DNA of 64,000 nt from Priestia megaterium (GTDB taxonomy: Bacteria; Bacillota; Bacilli; Bacillales; Bacillaceae_H): NCBI RefSeq assembly GCF_023824195.1, contig NZ_CP085444.1, forward strand, positions 50,001 through 114,000. Direction: 5' to 3'. Below are positions 27,818 through 35,716 of this stretch, one piece after another. Position 1 is the stretch's first letter. Every line of letters begins with the position of its first letter. Made by a program: the position numbers and the translations under genes. A model generated the notes under the pieces. That model was not told the origin of the DNA, did no database searches, and was given only the letters and a program-made list of their open reading frames with translations.

Positions 27818-29158
27818 TTAAAAAAAATAGTTATCTCTTTTCTTTAAAGCACTTGCAATTTTTTTAACTCCTTCTTCAACTCGGTGATTTTCAACATTTG
27901 AAACATTTAACTTTAAAATCCGTTCTTTGTGAAAGTTGGCTAGATAATTACTTTCAACTGAATCCAGATATACATGCTGTTCATATAAATAATGAATAAA
28001 TGACTTCATATTTACTTGTTTAGGTAGCAAAATATGACCATGCATAACTATTTCTGACGATGATTCGTAATTAGCCAGATGATTTTGCAGCGATTGATGA
28101 AGAATTTGTGCACGTTTATGGTAAATACTACTTACTTTTAATTTATTATGTTCAAACATACCACTTTTTATATAAAGATATAGTGCAGCTTGTGAAATCA
28201 TAGAGCTATCTATATCTATGGTCATTCTAAATTTTTGAAAGGTGCTAAGAATAGGGGGAGGAAGAACGGCTAGACCAATTCTTAAACCTGGAAACATGAT
28301 TTTTGAAAAGCTCTTTAAGTAGATAACCTGTTCTTTAATATCCTCTGCAAAAAGAGGATCATTCTTTGTGTTATATTCAAAATCTGCTAAATAGTCATCT
28401 TCTATAATATACACATTGTATTTATAAGCTAACTGTAAAATAGCTTCTTTGTCTTTTTTGCTATATGACGTTCCTAAAGGATTATGGAAGCGTGGCATTG
28501 TATAAAAAAATTTAATCTCTTCTTCATTGAATATTTTTTCTAGTTGCTTTAGATCAATACCTTGCGCTGTACGTTGAATTCCTATTGCACGAATTCCATA
28601 TGTTTTCAACATATCCATATACAAATGGTAACTAGGTTGTTCAACTAAAATAGTAGATCCGTTATTTGGAAATGGCATCATGCTCAGTATAGCTAGTGCC
28701 TGTTGAACCCCTGAAGTGATGAAAATCTGTTCAGGTTTCGTAAATACTTGATAAGATTCTAAGAGCTTCTTAGCTTCTATAATTAATAAAGATAAACCTT
28801 TTGGTGTTCCATAACGAAACAATTCTTCTTGATATGTATCAATCGCTTTATTAATACACTGTTGAAAGTCTTTATAAGGAAATGCATGCCATGTTGGAGA
28901 TGATGTTGCAAAATCAACGCCTTCAGTAGATGTGGGTTCCTCGAAAACCTGATGTTCCACAACGTAATAACCACTCTTTGGAATGGAATAAATAATATGT
29001 TGCTCTTCCAATCGTTTTAAGGCAGATATTATTGTACTTTTACTACAAATATATTGGTGCGATAAGCCTCTAATTGAGGGTAATTTTGCCCCTGCTGGAA
29101 AGTCCCCAGACTGTATATTTTGAAGTAGAGATTGATAAATTATTTCATATTTAAGCAT
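27818..29158 (-). CDS. MocR-type GntR/aminotransferase regulator
   Basis: About 446 aa. The N-terminal GntR winged helix (YQSLLQNIQSGDFPAGAKLPSIRGLSHQYICSKSTIISAL) is fused to a class I aminotransferase fold, with IFITSGVQQAL, EDDYLADFEY and the PLP lysine in YLKSFSKIMFPGLRIG. MocR proteins sense PLP or amino-acid-derived ligands. The start at 29158 follows GGAGGA. It is divergent from an EamA exporter, with a large palindrome between them, so it most likely controls that exporter and itself. Confidence 0.88.
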   Translation of the reverse strand: MLKYEIIYQSLLQNIQSGDFPAGAKLPSIRGLSHQYICSKSTIISALKRLEEQHIIYSIPKSGYYVVEHQVFEEPTSTEGVDFATSSPTWHAFPYKDFQQCINKAIDTYQEELFRYGTPKGLSLLIIEAKKLLESYQVFTKPEQIFITSGVQQALAILSMMPFPNNGSTILVEQPSYHLYMDMLKTYGIRAIGIQRTAQGIDLKQLEKIFNEEEIKFFYTMPRFHNPLGTSYSKKDKEAILQLAYKYNVYIIEDDYLADFEYNTKNDPLFAEDIKEQVIYLKSFSKIMFPGLRIGLAVLPPPILSTFQKFRMTIDIDSSMISQAALYLYIKSGMFEHNKLKVSSIYHKRAQILHQSLQNHLANYESSSEIVMHGHILLPKQVNMKSFIHYLYEQHVYLDSVESNYLANFHKERILKLNVSNVENHRVEEGVKKIASALKKRDNYFF

Positions 29159-29172
29159 AGTATTCCTCCAAA

Positions 29173-29200
29173 TACACATCTGTACCGATACAGATGTGTA
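29173..29200. promoter_or_regulatory. Perfect 12-bp palindrome, MocR operator candidate
   Basis: Arms TACACATCTGTA and TACAGATGTGTA separated by CCGA, centred in the intergenic space between the MocR and EamA genes. Confidence 0.7.
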
Positions 29201-29278
29201 TTTTTCATATCGTAGATATTGTTAGTTTCTCTTACTATAGTGATAATCGGCCGGATAAATCTAAAGGAGGTCATTCAC

Positions 29279-30199
29279 ATGATTGAAAAGAAAAAAGCAT
29301 ATATAGCTGCACTTACTTATGCCATTATTATCGGATTGTCATTTATGTTTGTCAAAGTTGCATTAACTATTGCTACACCTTTTGATACATTGGCACATCG
29401 ATTTACTATTGCTTTTATAGGGGTTACAATCTTAAAAGTAATAAGGAAAAAAGCCTTAAAAGTAACCATAAAAGATATAGGGATTATTGCCTTGTTAGCT
29501 ATTTTATATCCCACCCTCTTTTTTACTTTTCAGGTGTTTGGACTAGTGAATGTATCATCATCCGAAGCTGGAATCATTCAAGCAATAATTCCAATTCTCA
29601 CCTTAATCTTTGCAAGCATATTTTTAAAAGAAACATCTACATCTGGTCAAAAAGTAGCTATTATTTTTTCGGTAGTAGGTGTGATATACATTATGTATAT
29701 GAACGATATTGGAAATAAAAATACTAGTCTACTAGGGGGTGGTTTGATTTTACTTTCCGCACTTGTATCATCTCTATACAATGTATTTGCTAGGAATTTA
29801 ACTCAACGATATTCCTTATTCGCTATCACATATATAATGACTTTATTTGGATTTATTACATTTAATGGATTAGCATTAACAAACCATCTAATGAACAACA
29901 CTATCCACCAATTTATGCAGCCTTTTGTTCATCTAGATTTTGTGATTGCAATTGTCTATCTAGGTTTATTATCCTCCTTAATTACGTCCTATCTTTCTAA
30001 TTACGCCTTGTCAAAAATAGAAGCATCTAAAATGAGTGTTTTCAGTAACTTTGCTACACTCATTACAATCTTGGCAGGAGTAATTTTTTTAAAAGAACAA
30101 TTTCATCTTTATCATCTAGTTGGAGCCATTATTATTATTACAGGAGTTATTTGTACAAATTACTTTGGCACAAAAGGTAAACACAGTGAAAAAGCTTAA
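29279..30199 (+). CDS. EamA-family (DMT) transporter
   Basis: 306 aa, ten helices in two EamA repeats (first about residues 5-140, second about 155-290). Typical blocks are SSSEAGIIQAIIPILTLIFA and IEASKMSVFSNFATLITILAG. The start at ATG 29279 is fixed by AAAGGAGGTC. Divergent from the MocR regulator. Amino-acid or metabolite export is likely. Confidence 0.87.
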   Translation: MIEKKKAYIAALTYAIIIGLSFMFVKVALTIATPFDTLAHRFTIAFIGVTILKVIRKKALKVTIKDIGIIALLAILYPTLFFTFQVFGLVNVSSSEAGIIQAIIPILTLIFASIFLKETSTSGQKVAIIFSVVGVIYIMYMNDIGNKNTSLLGGGLILLSALVSSLYNVFARNLTQRYSLFAITYIMTLFGFITFNGLALTNHLMNNTIHQFMQPFVHLDFVIAIVYLGLLSSLITSYLSNYALSKIEASKMSVFSNFATLITILAGVIFLKEQFHLYHLVGAIIIITGVICTNYFGTKGKHSEKA

Positions 30200-30248
30200 T
30201 TTATTTTTTGAATGTACAAAATGAAAACTTAAGAATATATACAAGTCT

Positions 30249-30276
30249 AGTTAGCATAATGGATTTTATCGGAATT
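30249..30276 (+). repeat. dif-like Xer site S7
   Basis: Arm AGTTAGCATAA, centre TGGATT, arm TTATCGGAATT: one of the closest matches to the local consensus. Confidence 0.75.
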
Positions 30277-30332
30277 TAAAATTAAAACAGAGGAAGCATC
30301 TAGTATTTTAAAGACTAAGTACTTCCTCTGTT

Positions 30333-30614
30333 TTATTTCTTATAAATTTCGTTAGAAGATATCCAATCAATGAATTGTTGATAGGGATAATATGTAGTCC
30401 CTTTAAGCTCTATTTTAGGAGCATTAGGATATTTATTTAACAATTCTTCAAGTTCACCCTTACTCAAATTAAAATGATAATGTAGATCTTTTTCTTTAAT
30501 TAAATAAGGATAACTTAATTTCTTTTGAGGTTTCCCAAAATTCTTTAAACCATCACCTATAAAATAACCAAAGGCAGCTAATCCTACGGCAATCCAAAAA
30601 AAGCTTATTTCCAC
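30333..30614 (-). CDS. Hypothetical membrane-anchored protein, 93 aa
   Basis: Start GTG 30614 is chosen because AGGAGG lies about 10 nt upstream; ATGs further up precede the ribosome site. One N-terminal helix (ISFFWIAVGLAAFGYFIG) is followed by a soluble part, LIKEKDLHYHFNLSKGELEELLNKYP...YYPYQQFIDWI, with the look of a small helix-turn-helix or excisionase-like fold. It is the only gene between sites S7 and S8. Function unknown. Confidence 0.6.
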   Translation of the reverse strand: MEISFFWIAVGLAAFGYFIGDGLKNFGKPQKKLSYPYLIKEKDLHYHFNLSKGELEELLNKYPNAPKIELKGTTYYPYQQFIDWISSNEIYKK

Positions 30615-30650
30615 AATAATTAACCTCCTATCATTTTCCATAAAACCCAT

Positions 30651-31074
30651 TTTATCATAAAATTAATAGAAAGATAGTTAACATAAAACGTATTATGAGA
30701 ACCAAAAAGCCTTTAAAACTCCTATTATTAAAAGCTTTGTACATTTGTAATTAAAAGATTGTAAGAGAAAAGTTCCTAAAAAGATAATAAAACCTTGCCT
30801 CAGTCCATTCTTTAGGCTAAACTATAATAATGAGATATTTTCTCACCATTTTTATTCTGATTTGAAAACCTACTGTACACTTGCTTGTATAGTAGGTTTT
30901 CTATTTAGATAGGCATATAATGTAAACCTAGCACAAATAGCTGATTGGAAAATAAATGAGAAACTTTAATAGTAGTGTTATTAGTACGTTTATGCAAAGT
31001 CTAATGACTCTTCTTATAGTAGTACATAGATAAAAAATATATTGACATTTAATTTTAAACTAACTAAGATGATA
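30651..31074. other. Intergenic region with site S8
   Basis: Contains S8 (30676-30703), a hairpin built on AAAACCTACT/AGTAGGTTTT (30864-30902) and otherwise AT-rich sequence. No gene seen. Confidence 0.5.
30676..30703 (+). repeat. dif-like Xer site S8
   Basis: Arm AGTTAACATAA, centre AACGTA, arm TTATGAGAACC. Confidence 0.7.
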
Positions 31075-31342
31075 TACATTACATACAATTTAATTTAATA
31101 AACAAAAGCGAAGATAGGACCGTAAGTAACCTTAATCTCCCTGTTATAGAGAGCTGATAATTGGTGGAAGTCAGTACAAAGATTAGAGATGAAATTCACT
31201 CCTAGAGCTTCCTCTTCTAGAGCTGTTTTAGAGAGGACGGATAAAACCGTTATGCAAATTGAGAGGTAAGATTTTTTTACAATATAGGGTGGTACCGCGA
31301 AATTTTCGTCCCTGCTGAATCGTTCAGCAGGGACTTTTTTAT
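31075..31342 (+). ncRNA. T-box leader (probable Phe specifier)
   Basis: The antiterminator core AGGGTGGTACCGCG is at about 31287-31300. It is followed by the terminator GTCCCTGCTGAA/TTCAGCAGGGAC with TTTTTT. Stem I shows GAGAGCTGATAATTGGTGG, AGTACAAAG and the specifier-loop pattern GAAATTCAC, in which TTC would be the specifier codon (Phe). The core is certain; the specifier assignment is by pattern only. It should raise permease expression when uncharged tRNA-Phe accumulates. Confidence 0.9.
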
Positions 31343-31359
31343 GTTAAAAGGAGGGCATC

Positions 31360-32736
31360 ATGAAAGAAAATACTGCATCAAAGAATACGTTAAAAAAACA
31401 ATTATTACCGCGACACATTCGAATGATTGCTATTGGAGGAATGATTGGAACAGGAATTTTCAAAGGAAGTGCTGATACGATTGGATTAGCAGGACCTTCC
31501 GTTATCTTTTCGTACCTATTTGCTGGACTATTGCTTCTCATTGTAATGGGAGCTTTGGCTGAAATGGCTATTGTATACCCATCTCACAATATGAAGGATC
31601 TAATTCAAAAAGCTTTTGGAAGGCGTTTTTCTTTTGTAACTGGAGCTACTTATTGTTTTATGTGGCTTACTGTATGCGTTATTGAAGTCATCGCTGCAGG
31701 TAGTTTTCTACAGTATTGGTTTTCTTCTATTCCTTTATGGATTCTTTGTCTTATTTGTTCCATCGTACTTATCTTAATCAACGCTACAAGTGTAAAGTCC
31801 TTTGGAGAGATTGAGTTTTGGTTTGCAGGTATTAAAATTTTTGTCATTATCGCTTTCATTCTATTAGGTGTAAGTATTTTATTTGGAATCATTCCAAGTA
31901 ATAGCCCATCTTCTGAGTACCTTCATAATTATAGCAACTTTGTCCCAAATGGTTGGAAAGCCGTTTTCTCTACCTTGCTTGTGGTGATCTTCTCATATGG
32001 AGGCTCAGAACTAATTGGCTTAACTATTACGGAAACGAAAGATGCTGAAAAGGTCTTACCAGGCGTAGTTAAAGGAGTTATGTGGAGAGTAGTTCTATTT
32101 TACACCTTACCTATCTTTATTATCTGTGGCTTAATACCTTGGGATAAAATTGATGCAAATGCTAGTCCTTTTGTCCAAGTATTTGAAACAGCCGGGCTTC
32201 AGGGAGCTTCTCACATTATGAACTTTATTTTATTGACGGCTGTACTTTCCGCAGCAAATTCGGGTATTTATGGCTGTACAAGGATGCTTCATTCTTTATC
32301 ACAGTCGGGAGATGCACCTAAAAGCTTGTCCTATGTAAATAAACAAGGCGTACCTGTTTACAGTTTAGCTTTCAGCGTCTTATTCTTATTAATGGGAACG
32401 TACATTGTATACTTATATCCTGAAAAAGCTTTTTCTTATTTGTTAGCTATTCCTGGGTTTACAGTTTCTCTTATATGGATTAGTATTTGCTTAGCTCAGC
32501 TAAAGCTACGTCCTCAATATAAACAAAAACCATATTTTAAGCTTTGGGGATTCCCCTATTTAACACTTTTTGCTGCATGTGCATTAGTTATTAGCTTTAT
32601 AGTCTTTCTAATAGATAGTGCGAATAGATTAAGCTCTACAGTTTGCGTGGCTTTCGTTCTTGTAATGATAATCCTTTCATTATTCAAAAGGAATACCAAA
32701 TCCACTTCTCGTAAAGTACCGAATGATACAAATTAG
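31360..32736 (+). CDS. AAT-family amino acid permease, T-box controlled
   Basis: 458 aa, 12 helices. N-terminal RHIRMIAIGGMIGTGIFKGSADTIGLAGPSVIFSYLFAG is the APC/AAT signature. FGEIEFWFAGIKIFVIIAF and NGWKAVFSTLLVVIFSYGGSELIG are further AAT blocks. Ribosome site AAAGGAGGGCATC. The T-box leader suggests that it imports phenylalanine or a related aromatic amino acid. Single-gene unit with terminators on both sides. Confidence 0.87.
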   Translation: MKENTASKNTLKKQLLPRHIRMIAIGGMIGTGIFKGSADTIGLAGPSVIFSYLFAGLLLLIVMGALAEMAIVYPSHNMKDLIQKAFGRRFSFVTGATYCFMWLTVCVIEVIAAGSFLQYWFSSIPLWILCLICSIVLILINATSVKSFGEIEFWFAGIKIFVIIAFILLGVSILFGIIPSNSPSSEYLHNYSNFVPNGWKAVFSTLLVVIFSYGGSELIGLTITETKDAEKVLPGVVKGVMWRVVLFYTLPIFIICGLIPWDKIDANASPFVQVFETAGLQGASHIMNFILLTAVLSAANSGIYGCTRMLHSLSQSGDAPKSLSYVNKQGVPVYSLAFSVLFLLMGTYIVYLYPEKAFSYLLAIPGFTVSLIWISICLAQLKLRPQYKQKPYFKLWGFPYLTLFAACALVISFIVFLIDSANRLSSTVCVAFVLVMIILSLFKRNTKSTSRKVPNDTN

Positions 32737-32763
32737 ATTTTAAATTCTCTAAGAACTTAAATC

Positions 32764-32797
32764 AAAAAAGCTACTTTATTAAAGTAGCTTTTTTTGA
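32764..32797. terminator. Terminator between convergent transporters
   Basis: AAAAAAGCTACTTTA pairs with TAAAGTAGCTTTTTT; works in both directions. Confidence 0.88.
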
Positions 32798-32839
32798 TTG
32801 ATACAAGCCTTTTCTGCATCTGGCAGTATTCTTGGTGAT

Positions 32840-34273
32840 TTAACTCACGATTTGTTTCTGGGATTTTTCTTCTTCATTCCAAGCCTCTAACGTTTCACGT
32901 CCTGGTAAGTGTGAGATACTATCTGCATGAAACACTGGATCTTTCCCTTGTTTCTTTTGAGCTATATAATCTTTTAATACTGCTTTAGCTACTTTAGATA
33001 AACGAGTAATTGCATATAAATTAATTAGAACCATTAGTCCCATAAAGATATCTGCAAGAGACCATACCAATTCTGCACTATATAATGCTCCAAATAACAC
33101 CATCAAGATAACAGCAACACGGTATAATAAGACTGTTTTCTTACTATGCTTCATAAAACTAATATTTGATTCACCATAGTAATAGTTACCCATTATCGTA
33201 CTCAGCGCAAATAAAAATACTGAAATAGATACAAATGTTGCTGCAAAGCCACCAATTCCCGTCCGTAAAGATTCTTGTGTTAATGGAATACCTGTTAAAT
33301 CTGATGTTTGATACTCGCCTGAAACTAAAACAATCATTACAGTAGATGAACAGATTATAAATGTATCTAAAATAACGCCTAAAGCTTGAATAAATCCTTG
33401 TTTTGCGGGATGAGTAACGTCTGCAGCTGCAGCTGCATTCGGAGCAGAACCCATACCGGCTTCGTTAGAAAATAATCCACGACGGATACCATGAAGTACA
33501 GCAGCACCCATTACACCACTAAAAAGTTGTTTAAATGAAAACAAACCTTCTGAAAAGATTGCACTAAAAACATTTGGTAATACTTCATAATTTGCAATCA
33601 TCATCCACACTGATAATAAGATATAAGCACCGGCTTTAATAGGCACTAAAATTGTAGAAAATTTCGCTACTGAATGAACGCCACCGAATATAATTAGAGC
33701 AGTAATAATGGTAAGTATAACACCGGTTAAGGTATTGTTTATTCCAAATTCATTTTCAACCGAAGCAGCAATGGTATTAGCTTGCACAGCATTAAAAATA
33801 AGGCCAAAGGATAGAGTAATTAATATGCTAAATGCAATACCAAGTTTTCTATTTCCTAAACCTTTCTCCATATAGTAAGCAGGTCCACCTCGCCAAGCAT
33901 CTCCATCTTTAACCTTATAAACCTGGGCTAATGTACTTTCTACAAAAGCTGAAGCAGATCCAATTAATGCTATAATCCACATCCAAAATACTGCACCAGG
34001 TCCTCCTAGTGCTACTGCTGTAGCAACACCGGCAATATTACCTGTACCAATACGAGCAGCCATTCCAATCATAAATGCTTGTAATGAAGAAACACTTTTT
34101 TTATCTTTATCTTTGTTTTTACGTCCATCCCACAATAAACGAATCATTTCAGGAAAGAACCTTATTTGTAAAAAACCAAAATTAATAGATAAAAATAGTC
34201 CAATTGCAACTAAGATTATAACAATTAATTTAGCCCATAAATAATCATTAATAAGTGTAACGATTTCTGTCAT
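32840..34273 (-). CDS. Alanine/glycine:cation symporter (AGCS, AlsT-like)
   Basis: 477 aa, 10-11 helices. Sodium-coupled amino-acid uptake expected. Signatures are GNIAGVATAVALGGPGAVFWMWI, GGPAYYMEKGLGNR and RRGLFSNEAGMGSAPNAAAAA. The C-terminus ends in a cytoplasmic tail. Start ATG 34273 with AAGGAGA. Its 5' region shares a 320-bp element with the aspartate-type permease at 15.4 kb, including a cre-like box. Confidence 0.9.
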   Translation of the reverse strand: MTEIVTLINDYLWAKLIVIILVAIGLFLSINFGFLQIRFFPEMIRLLWDGRKNKDKDKKSVSSLQAFMIGMAARIGTGNIAGVATAVALGGPGAVFWMWIIALIGSASAFVESTLAQVYKVKDGDAWRGGPAYYMEKGLGNRKLGIAFSILITLSFGLIFNAVQANTIAASVENEFGINNTLTGVILTIITALIIFGGVHSVAKFSTILVPIKAGAYILLSVWMMIANYEVLPNVFSAIFSEGLFSFKQLFSGVMGAAVLHGIRRGLFSNEAGMGSAPNAAAAADVTHPAKQGFIQALGVILDTFIICSSTVMIVLVSGEYQTSDLTGIPLTQESLRTGIGGFAATFVSISVFLFALSTIMGNYYYGESNISFMKHSKKTVLLYRVAVILMVLFGALYSAELVWSLADIFMGLMVLINLYAITRLSKVAKAVLKDYIAQKKQGKDPVFHADSISHLPGRETLEAWNEEEKSQKQIVS

Positions 34274-34455
34274 GGTTTTGTCTCCTTGTTGTAAAAATTT
34301 TTCGACTATAAAGGTTATAAGTTAATTTCTATTATTTTTAAACTAGAAAAAATTTGGTGGTTATAAAAAAGGAAGATCAACAATTTAAAGAATCCTTTTA
34401 TTCTTAATATCTCGTAAGTTAGCTTTGTTAGAAGTGTTGTTTTTTAAATCTTTAC

Positions 34456-34780
34456 CAAACCGATGTCCTCCCGTTCCGGTTCCTTATAACGAAGGGGTTA
34501 TATTAGATATTGCAGTCTGCATAGCTTCAATAGAAGTTGATACGTCAGTGTAACTTGAAAAGATGAGAATGCTCCTAAGTCATTAATACTGATAAAATAA
34601 GAGCAACTTTTTTTCTATATTTAGTTTAGAAATCTCTCCAATGAAGTGTGATTAACAAAAATACAAACTGTTATTAAGCGCTTTCATTTTTGCTATCAAG
34701 ATCTTATCTTTAATTTATATTATGAACTATGTAATCCGACAGGAAGTGACATAAAATTATAACTTTTCCGAATTAATAAT
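34456..34780 (-). promoter_or_regulatory. Long leader B, homologous to leader A at 17056-17380
   Basis: Same ordered blocks as leader A: ATGAAAGCGCTTAAT cre-like box (34673-34687), AAAGTTGCTCT, TATTAATGACTTA, TTCAAGTTAC and TATCAACT. The two copies differ at many positions in between, as expected for an old duplication or a conserved regulatory RNA. Confidence 0.6.
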
Positions 34781-34869
34781 TAAATATAAAATTAGGGTAT
34801 ATAAATAATCTGATAAGAAAGTAGACCCTATATTACCTACGGAGTTGCGTTAATTCAACAAGCAAGTCA

Positions 34870-34902
34870 AAAAGCCGGTTTTTACACTGGCTTTTTTCTT
34901 TA
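34870..34902. terminator. Intrinsic terminator
   Basis: AAAAAGCCGGT pairs imperfectly with ACTGGCTTTTTT. Confidence 0.75.
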
Positions 34903-35377
34903 ATAAATGAGAAACACTATTGTTTGCAATGCCATTTGATTAAAAATCAACTATGAAATTTAACAGAGTTTCTTTATAAAATAATTAGTATTCACACTCT
35001 AAGTAGAAAATAAATAACATTTCAATAGTTTATAAAAAAGTATTTTATACATCTATTTGAAGAGTAATAATTAACTTACTTCAGAAAAAATACTTCAATA
35101 ACTATTTATCTTGTAGAAAAAGCCCATATTTTTCTACAAAGTATATAAAACGACTATAAAAGTTCTGTACTAGATTAAAGGCGACTGTATATTGTTTTTA
35201 CACCTAAACTGACATTGAAAAACGTTCGTTAATCAAGTTTAATTTTCGTTCACAAAGATATTCTTTTTTCTATTTTGAGACCTCGCATGACAGTAACCAA
35301 AAAGGAGCCTTTATAAGAGATTTATTTTTTCTTCATCTTGTATAAAGACTCCACCATACTTTTAAGTTAATTAATTT

Positions 35378-35716
35378 CTATTCTGCGTATTTATTTCTAA
35401 CAGCATCATCCCACATAAGCAGAATCTGTTTTAACTCAGCTGTTTCAATTAAACAATATGCGTTTTGATCTTCTTCTGCATACTCATTCACAATTTTTGT
35501 TACATCATATTTAATTTCTATAGTACAGGCATTTCCAGTTAATTCTTCATAAGAAGATTTCTTTAAAAGTACTTTATCAATTAAATCTAGCCATAATTTC
35601 GATCCATCTTCTTGTACATCACTTAATAATAAATCTATAACTAAAAAAATTTCATCAGGCACATTTATCATAAGCATTCCTTGGTCATCTTCATAGATTT
35701 GAACATTATATTTCAT
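35378..35716 (-). CDS. Probable immunity protein of the LXG toxin, 112 aa
   Basis: Acidic soluble protein (MKYNVQIYEDDQGMLMINVPDE...), encoded immediately after the toxin gene with a 1-nt overlap. Position, size and acidity fit the cognate immunity protein that neutralises the toxin domain in the producer's cytoplasm. No catalytic motif is visible. The immunity family could not be named. Confidence 0.7.
   Translation of the reverse strand: MKYNVQIYEDDQGMLMINVPDEIFLVIDLLLSDVQEDGSKLWLDLIDKVLLKKSSYEELTGNACTIEIKYDVTKIVNEYAEEDQNAYCLIETAELKQILLMWDDAVRNKYAE

Larger units (their letters stand above)
34274..35377. other. Long intergenic region (1.1 kb)
   Basis: The left half is leader B. A strong terminator (AAAAAGCCGG... 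stem, 34870-34902) follows. The rest (34903-35377) is AT-rich with no gene or structure I can support. Confidence 0.5.
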
